Below are positions 59,375 to 64,000 of a stretch of DNA of 64,000 nt, piece after piece. The DNA comes from Anaerolineaceae bacterium (GTDB lineage: Bacteria; Chloroflexota; Anaerolineae; Anaerolineales; Anaerolineaceae), in assembly GCA_019429225.1 (NCBI GenBank), contig JAHYJK010000003.1, forward strand, positions 1 to 64,000. Reading direction: 5' to 3'. Numbering within the stretch: the first letter of the stretch is position 1; each line of letters begins with the position of its first letter. The translations under genes and the position numbers were made by a program. A model generated the notes under the pieces. That model was not told where the DNA came from, did no database searches, and was given only the letters and a program-made list of their open reading frames with translations.

Positions 59375-60039
59375 AAGTAATAACAAAATTATTATCCCTG
59401 TTCATCACAATTACTTTTCCTTTTGTCCTGATCATGTTTTCTATTCGGGTTCTTTTTACCCCATTATTTTTGGTCGTTGAATACAACATGCCAGGTTTTC
59501 CATCAGATCCTTACGGTTTTTCGAAAGAAGAGCGTCTTAAATGGGGATCTCTTTCCATCCAATATCTATTTAATGATGAAGATCCAGCATTTCTTGAGAA
59601 TCTTCGATTTGAGGATGGTAATTCCATATACAACGAACGTGAAGTAAGCCACATGGTCGATGTTAAGATCCTTCTCCAGCAAACACTACGCCTGTTTTAT
59701 CTCTTCCTGATTGTTTATATTGTCATCATTATCTGGGCAAAAATAAAAAATCAGCTCCACTGGGTCTGGGATGCTGCCAGTAAAGGAGGCTGTTTCACGC
59801 TGGGTCTGATTGGTGCAATCTTGGCAGCTGTTGTGATCAGTTTTGATGCCTTATTCACGGCATTTCATAAGGTATTTTTTGTGGGTGACACCTGGTTGTT
59901 TTATTTTTCCGACACGTTAATTCGCCTGTTCCCCATGCGTTTATGGCAGGATGCCTTCATTTTTATGGGTATAATTACAGTTGCAGTAGCACTGTTTTTC
60001 GCCATTTATGGCAATAAAAAGAAATTCAAGAAAATTTGA
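59371..60039 (+). CDS. DUF1461 / TIGR01906-like integral membrane protein
   Basis: Several TM helices with a [19 protein letters not shown] motif; 4-nt overlap with upstream gene. Confidence 0.75.
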   Translation: MKVITKLLSLFITITFPFVLIMFSIRVLFTPLFLVVEYNMPGFPSDPYGFSKEERLKWGSLSIQYLFNDEDPAFLENLRFEDGNSIYNEREVSHMVDVKILLQQTLRLFYLFLIVYIVIIIWAKIKNQLHWVWDAASKGGCFTLGLIGAILAAVVISFDALFTAFHKVFFVGDTWLFYFSDTLIRLFPMRLWQDAFIFMGIITVAVALFFAIYGNKKKFKKI

Positions 60040-60089
60040 TTAATAAAAACCAAAGTGGTTTAATTTCCAAAATGATGAGAGGTAAAAAA

Positions 60090-60836
60090 ATGTATAAACT
60101 TGTATTAATTCGCCATGGTGAAAGTGAGTGGAATAAATTAAATCTTTTTACTGGGTGGACGGATGTTGACCTGACTGAAAAAGGAATTGAAGAAGCCAAA
60201 AACGGTGGAAAGTTATTAAAGGCAGAGGGATTTACCTTTGATGTTGCCTATACTTCTGTATTGAAACGTGCCATCCGAACATTATGGATCGTAATGGATG
60301 AAATGGATCTGATGTGGATCCCGGTCATCAGAAATTGGCGCTTAAATGAACGTCATTATGGTGCTTTACAGGGTCTAAACAAAGCAGAAACTGCTGCGAA
60401 ATATGGGGATGATCAGGTAAAAATTTGGCGCAGGAGTTATGACACACAACCTCCAGCCCTTGAGATTAGTGATTCCCGTTTCCCCGGTCATGATCCTCGT
60501 TATGCAAATTTAACAACCAATGAATTACCTGTCACGGAATGCTTAAAGGATACTGTTGCTCGCTTTTTGCCATTGTGGAATGATGAAATTGCACCGTTGG
60601 TAAAAGAAGGCAAAAAGGTTGTAATTGTTGCTCATGGAAATAGTTTACGTGCACTGGTAAAACACCTGGATAATGTATCAGAAGAAGACATTATTTCCTT
60701 GAATATCCCCACTGGAGTTCCCCTGGTGTATGAATTAGATGAAAATCTAAAACCAATTCAACATTACTATTTGGGAGATCCAGAAGCCATCAAAAAAGCG
60801 ATGGATGCAGTAGCAAATCAAGGCAAAGCAAAATAG
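60090..60836 (+). CDS. gpmA: 2,3-bisphosphoglycerate-dependent phosphoglycerate mutase
   Basis: [59 protein letters not shown] at 60090. Confidence 0.95.
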   Translation: MYKLVLIRHGESEWNKLNLFTGWTDVDLTEKGIEEAKNGGKLLKAEGFTFDVAYTSVLKRAIRTLWIVMDEMDLMWIPVIRNWRLNERHYGALQGLNKAETAAKYGDDQVKIWRRSYDTQPPALEISDSRFPGHDPRYANLTTNELPVTECLKDTVARFLPLWNDEIAPLVKEGKKVVIVAHGNSLRALVKHLDNVSEEDIISLNIPTGVPLVYELDENLKPIQHYYLGDPEAIKKAMDAVANQGKAK

Positions 60837-60860
60837 GTCTCAAAAAATTGGTAAATTTAA

Positions 60861-60902
60861 GATGCTTATCTTGTTGGTCATGATCAAGATAAGCATTTTT
60901 AC
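60861..60902 (+). terminator. Rho-independent terminator after gpmA
   Basis: ATGCTTATCTTG / CAAGATAAGCAT perfect 12-bp stem followed by TTTTT. Confidence 0.85.
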
Positions 60903-60915
60903 TAAAGGAAAAAAT

Positions 60916-62919
60916 ATGAGCAAAAACATAGTTCAGGAAACAGATTTATATCGCATGCAATTGATACAGGATGCTTGCATCTCACCGAATGGAAAACATG
61001 TAATAAGCGCGGTGAGTCGAGTCAGGGAAAAAGATCAGAAAAAATTTTCCAATTTATATTTACATGAAATTGAATCAGGGAAAGAATTGGTTTTTACTAC
61101 GGGCGACCAGAATGACTCCAGTCCCAAATGGTCTCCAGATGGAAAAACCATAGCTTTTTTATCAAACCGCGATAATGAAAAGCAAGCTCAAATTTATCTG
61201 ATTTCCATTAATGGTGGTGAAGCTCAGAAATTAACGAATCTGGATGGTGAATTCCTGAGCTTTTCATGGTCTCCTGATGGCAAAAAAATTATCTCTGAGT
61301 TCCGCAAGAAGAATCCGGACACCCTCGAGAGAGAGAAAGATGAAGCAAAAAATAAGCTGGGAATTGTATCAAGGCAGATAACCCGCGTTTTCTATCGATT
61401 AGATGGATATGGATGGTATCCTGAAGATCGTCGACATTTATGGGAAATCAGTCCAAAAACCGGTAAAGCGAAACAACTAACCAGTCATCCCGTTTTTGAT
61501 GATTATTCGCCTTTCTGGTCACCTGATAGCAAAGAACTGGGTTATTTTTCAAACCAGACGCCAGACCCTGATTTGCAACCAGATCGCATCGACTTATTTG
61601 TTATGAATCCCGCAACAGGTGATCTACGCAAACTTGAAACCCCTATTGGTCCCAAAGATAATGGCACATTCTCACCCGATGGGAAATGGATCAGTTATAT
61701 TGCTCAAATTGGTGAAGGTGAGGGCTGGAGAAATCACAATCTCTGGATTGTTCCCTCTGATGGAAGTCAATCAGCCAAAAATCTAACGGAGAAATATGAT
61801 CTTCATGTGAATGGAAGTACCCTCAATGATAATGCCCCCGCTCCAGCAGTTTCTCCTTTCTGGTCAACGGATGTAAAATGGATCTATTTCCAGATCGCAA
61901 AACATGGAAACACCTTGTTGATGAAAATAAACATCGAAACGAATGAATTATTACCCGTCATCGATGTCCTCGGTGTCGTTGGAAAGCCAATGTTTGATAA
62001 ATCTCAAACAAAACTGATGTTTCTGCTGGGACAATCCAATGCACTTCCCCAGATTTTCATTCGTTCCATGGATCATACCGCGGACTTGAAGCAATTAAGT
62101 AAATTCAATGAAGATTGGTTTAATAAATTGGATTTGGGTCAGTTGGAAGAAGTCTGGTTCAAAGGCAGTGATGATAATGATCTGCAAGGTTGGATTCTTA
62201 AACCCCCAGGGTTTGACCCAGCAAAAAAATATCCTTCCATTATGGAAATCCACGGTGGTCCAATCACCCAATATGGTAATTTTTTCATGCACGAGTTCTA
62301 CTTCCTGGCCGCAAAGGGTTATGTTGTTTACTTCTCAAACCCCAGGGGTGGAACCGGATATGGCGAGGAACACACAAAATCCATTCATGGCGGCAAATGG
62401 GGTACCAAAGATTTTCAAGATTTGATGTGTTGGGCTGATTTTGTTGAAAAATTACCCTATATTGATCCTGACAAAATGGGTGTGACAGGAGGAAGCTATG
62501 GTGGTTACATGACACTCTGGATCATTGGTCATACCCAGCGCTTTAAAGCTGGAGTTGCCCAAAGAGTTGTCAGTAATTTCATCAGCATGTGGGGTTCCAG
62601 CGATTTCAATTGGGCTTTCCAGGAAATTTTTGGAAATCAACCACCTTATGAAAATATTGAAATACTTTGGGAAAACTCACCGCTGAAACACTTGGGCGCG
62701 GCTAAAACTCCTACCTTAATCATCCACAGTGAACAGGATTTCCGTTGTCCATTGGAACAGGGACAACAGGCATTTGTCGCCCTGAAAAAATTAGGGGTCG
62801 ATACCAAATTAGTGATCTTCCCGGATGAACCACATGGCTTATCCAGAGGAGGAAGAACAGACCGTCGCATTGTCCGCTTGAATGAAATTGCGGGATGGTT
62901 TGAAAAATATCTGAAATAA
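60916..62919 (+). CDS. S9 family prolyl oligopeptidase / acylaminoacyl-peptidase
   Basis: WD40-like beta propeller (WSPDGKTIAFLSNR), catalytic GGSYGGYMTLW, HSEQDFRCPLEQGQQ; ATG at 60916, not 60862. Confidence 0.92.
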   Translation: MSKNIVQETDLYRMQLIQDACISPNGKHVISAVSRVREKDQKKFSNLYLHEIESGKELVFTTGDQNDSSPKWSPDGKTIAFLSNRDNEKQAQIYLISINGGEAQKLTNLDGEFLSFSWSPDGKKIISEFRKKNPDTLEREKDEAKNKLGIVSRQITRVFYRLDGYGWYPEDRRHLWEISPKTGKAKQLTSHPVFDDYSPFWSPDSKELGYFSNQTPDPDLQPDRIDLFVMNPATGDLRKLETPIGPKDNGTFSPDGKWISYIAQIGEGEGWRNHNLWIVPSDGSQSAKNLTEKYDLHVNGSTLNDNAPAPAVSPFWSTDVKWIYFQIAKHGNTLLMKINIETNELLPVIDVLGVVGKPMFDKSQTKLMFLLGQSNALPQIFIRSMDHTADLKQLSKFNEDWFNKLDLGQLEEVWFKGSDDNDLQGWILKPPGFDPAKKYPSIMEIHGGPITQYGNFFMHEFYFLAAKGYVVYFSNPRGGTGYGEEHTKSIHGGKWGTKDFQDLMCWADFVEKLPYIDPDKMGVTGGSYGGYMTLWIIGHTQRFKAGVAQRVVSNFISMWGSSDFNWAFQEIFGNQPPYENIEILWENSPLKHLGAAKTPTLIIHSEQDFRCPLEQGQQAFVALKKLGVDTKLVIFPDEPHGLSRGGRTDRRIVRLNEIAGWFEKYLK

Positions 62920-62926
62920 TCAGAAT

Positions 62927-63373
62927 ATGTTTCTTCAAAATAAATTACGGATATTTGCCAGCGTTCTGATTGGCATTGTTTTTATGATCAATATTCAGGC
63001 AGGCATTGATTTTTATTTCAATCCAGAAAAATACACTGCTGCCTATGAGTTATCTGGTATTCCAGGAGAAATCTCCGTTGCCGGGGTTGGATTATTATTT
63101 ATAATGTGGAATGTGCCTTATGCCTTTGCATTATGGAATCCGATCAAAAATAAAGTTTCATTGATTCAGGCAATAATCATGCAGGTTATAGGTGTGATCG
63201 GCGAAACCGCCCTGCTCTACCGATTTTCAGTTCAGGATTTTCCATACCTGGCGAGTTCCATCAAACGATTCATTTTTTTTGATGGCGCAGGCCTGATACT
63301 CTTATTACTGGCTGGTTATTTAATTTATCGTTACAAAAAAGAACAGCGTGGGGTTGATTCCCACGCTGTCTGA
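62927..63373 (+). CDS. Hypothetical membrane protein
   Basis: 148-aa ORF with about four TM segments. Confidence 0.65.
   Translation: MFLQNKLRIFASVLIGIVFMINIQAGIDFYFNPEKYTAAYELSGIPGEISVAGVGLLFIMWNVPYAFALWNPIKNKVSLIQAIIMQVIGVIGETALLYRFSVQDFPYLASSIKRFIFFDGAGLILLLLAGYLIYRYKKEQRGVDSHAV
63332..63369 (-). terminator. Terminator for the minus-strand ABC gene, embedded in the 3' end of the + strand ORF
   Basis: ACAGCGTGGG ... CCCACGCTGT; minus strand reads ...CGCTGTTCTTTTTTG. Confidence 0.7.
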
Positions 63374-63390
63374 TCTTGATTGAATTGTTT

Positions 63391-64000
63391 TTAGCGTACG
63401 GCTGGAGGATTTTCTCGATCAGCAGACGGATCAAAGATGTGGAAGTTATCCATATTGATCGCCAGTTTAACCTCATCACCCATATGGAAGCGGGTACGAG
63501 GATCTACACGGCCAACAAAATTATGCTCACCGGCAATCAGGTACAAATAAATCTCGTTACCCATTAACTCAGTGAAATCAACCTTTGCTGGAATCTCTGC
63601 TGCTGAAACATCTGGTGGTACAAACAGTGGATTGTGAACGTCTTCTGGACGAATACCAAATATAACTTCTTTGTCCACAAGATGCATGAATGTACCGGCT
63701 TTTGCTTCAGGAACTTTGACAACAAATGCACCTGTATCCACCATCAAATTGTTTCCATCTTTGCGAAGTTTTGCAGAGAAGAAATTCATGGCTGGTGAAC
63801 CAATGAATCCGGCCACAAAAAGGTTGGCTGGATAATCATAAAGCATTTGTGGTGTGTCAAGTTGTTGTAAGAGACCTTTATTCATGACCGCAATACGAGT
63901 TGCCATGGTCATAGCTTCCGTCTGATCGTGTGTTACGTAAATAAAAGTCGTCTGCAAATTCTGATGCAGTTTGCTGATCTGCGCACGTGTCTGAACGCGT
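63391..64000 (-). CDS. ABC transporter ATP-binding protein (UgpC/MalK-like), C-terminal part (truncated by window edge)
   Basis: FIYVTHDQTEAMTMATRIAVMNKG, TOBE-like C-terminal domain; frame open to the window end. Confidence 0.92.
   Translation of the reverse strand, partial: RVQTRAQISKLHQNLQTTFIYVTHDQTEAMTMATRIAVMNKGLLQQLDTPQMLYDYPANLFVAGFIGSPAMNFFSAKLRKDGNNLMVDTGAFVVKVPEAKAGTFMHLVDKEVIFGIRPEDVHNPLFVPPDVSAAEIPAKVDFTELMGNEIYLYLIAGEHNFVGRVDPRTRFHMGDEVKLAINMDNFHIFDPSADRENPPAVR

Noticed and set aside
60862-60915. Upstream start of the S9 peptidase ORF
   Set aside because: The segment is the perfect ATGCTTATCTTG/CAAGATAAGCAT terminator of gpmA; ATG at 60916 is the better start.
1-64000. Mobile elements, tRNA/rRNA genes, tandem repeats
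   Set aside because: No transposase, integrase, terminal inverted repeats, cloverleaf or long tandem repeat was recognised by eye; a tool run (tRNAscan-SE, ISfinder, TRF) would be needed to exclude subtle cases.

Overview
This 64 kb window is a densely coded, AT-rich bacterial chromosome segment. Its gene content (phosphomevalonate/diphosphomevalonate decarboxylase-like gene, fused MoaD-MoaE, DUF1461 protein, baseplate-J-like cytosolic protein, GH57) suggests Chloroflexota, perhaps Anaerolineae; that assignment is inference. I see no CRISPR array, transposase, prophage, tRNA or rRNA gene. Most of the window is housekeeping: aspartase/fumarase (partial), ppgK, mltG, ruvX, recJ, rpsF-ssb-rpsR, smc, rnc, moaC/moaDE, scpA, mutS, ftsZ, slyD-like, hpt, pfk-like, mvaD-like, rseP, uvrB, mfd, pth, nnrDE, gpmA, an S9 peptidase and an ABC ATPase (partial). 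The two most interesting items are: (1) an unannotated structured RNA of about 215 nt at 36472-36687, driven by a near-consensus promoter (TTGACT-17-TATAAT), with a 10-bp closing stem, a segmented P2 helix and two hairpin arms, which I cannot assign to a known class; and (2) a four-gene DNA end-processing operon (6913-14386) encoding a degenerate SF1 helicase-like protein, an intact UvrD-like helicase, a separate Fe-S PD-(D/E)XK nuclease and RecJ, resembling a split AddAB. Secondary points are a PFK-like protein that has lost its nucleotide/Mg motifs, an SSB without the acidic tip, an internal MoaD Gly-Gly in a MoaD-MoaE fusion, an S6:S18-type rpsF leader, and recurrent leaderless promoters.
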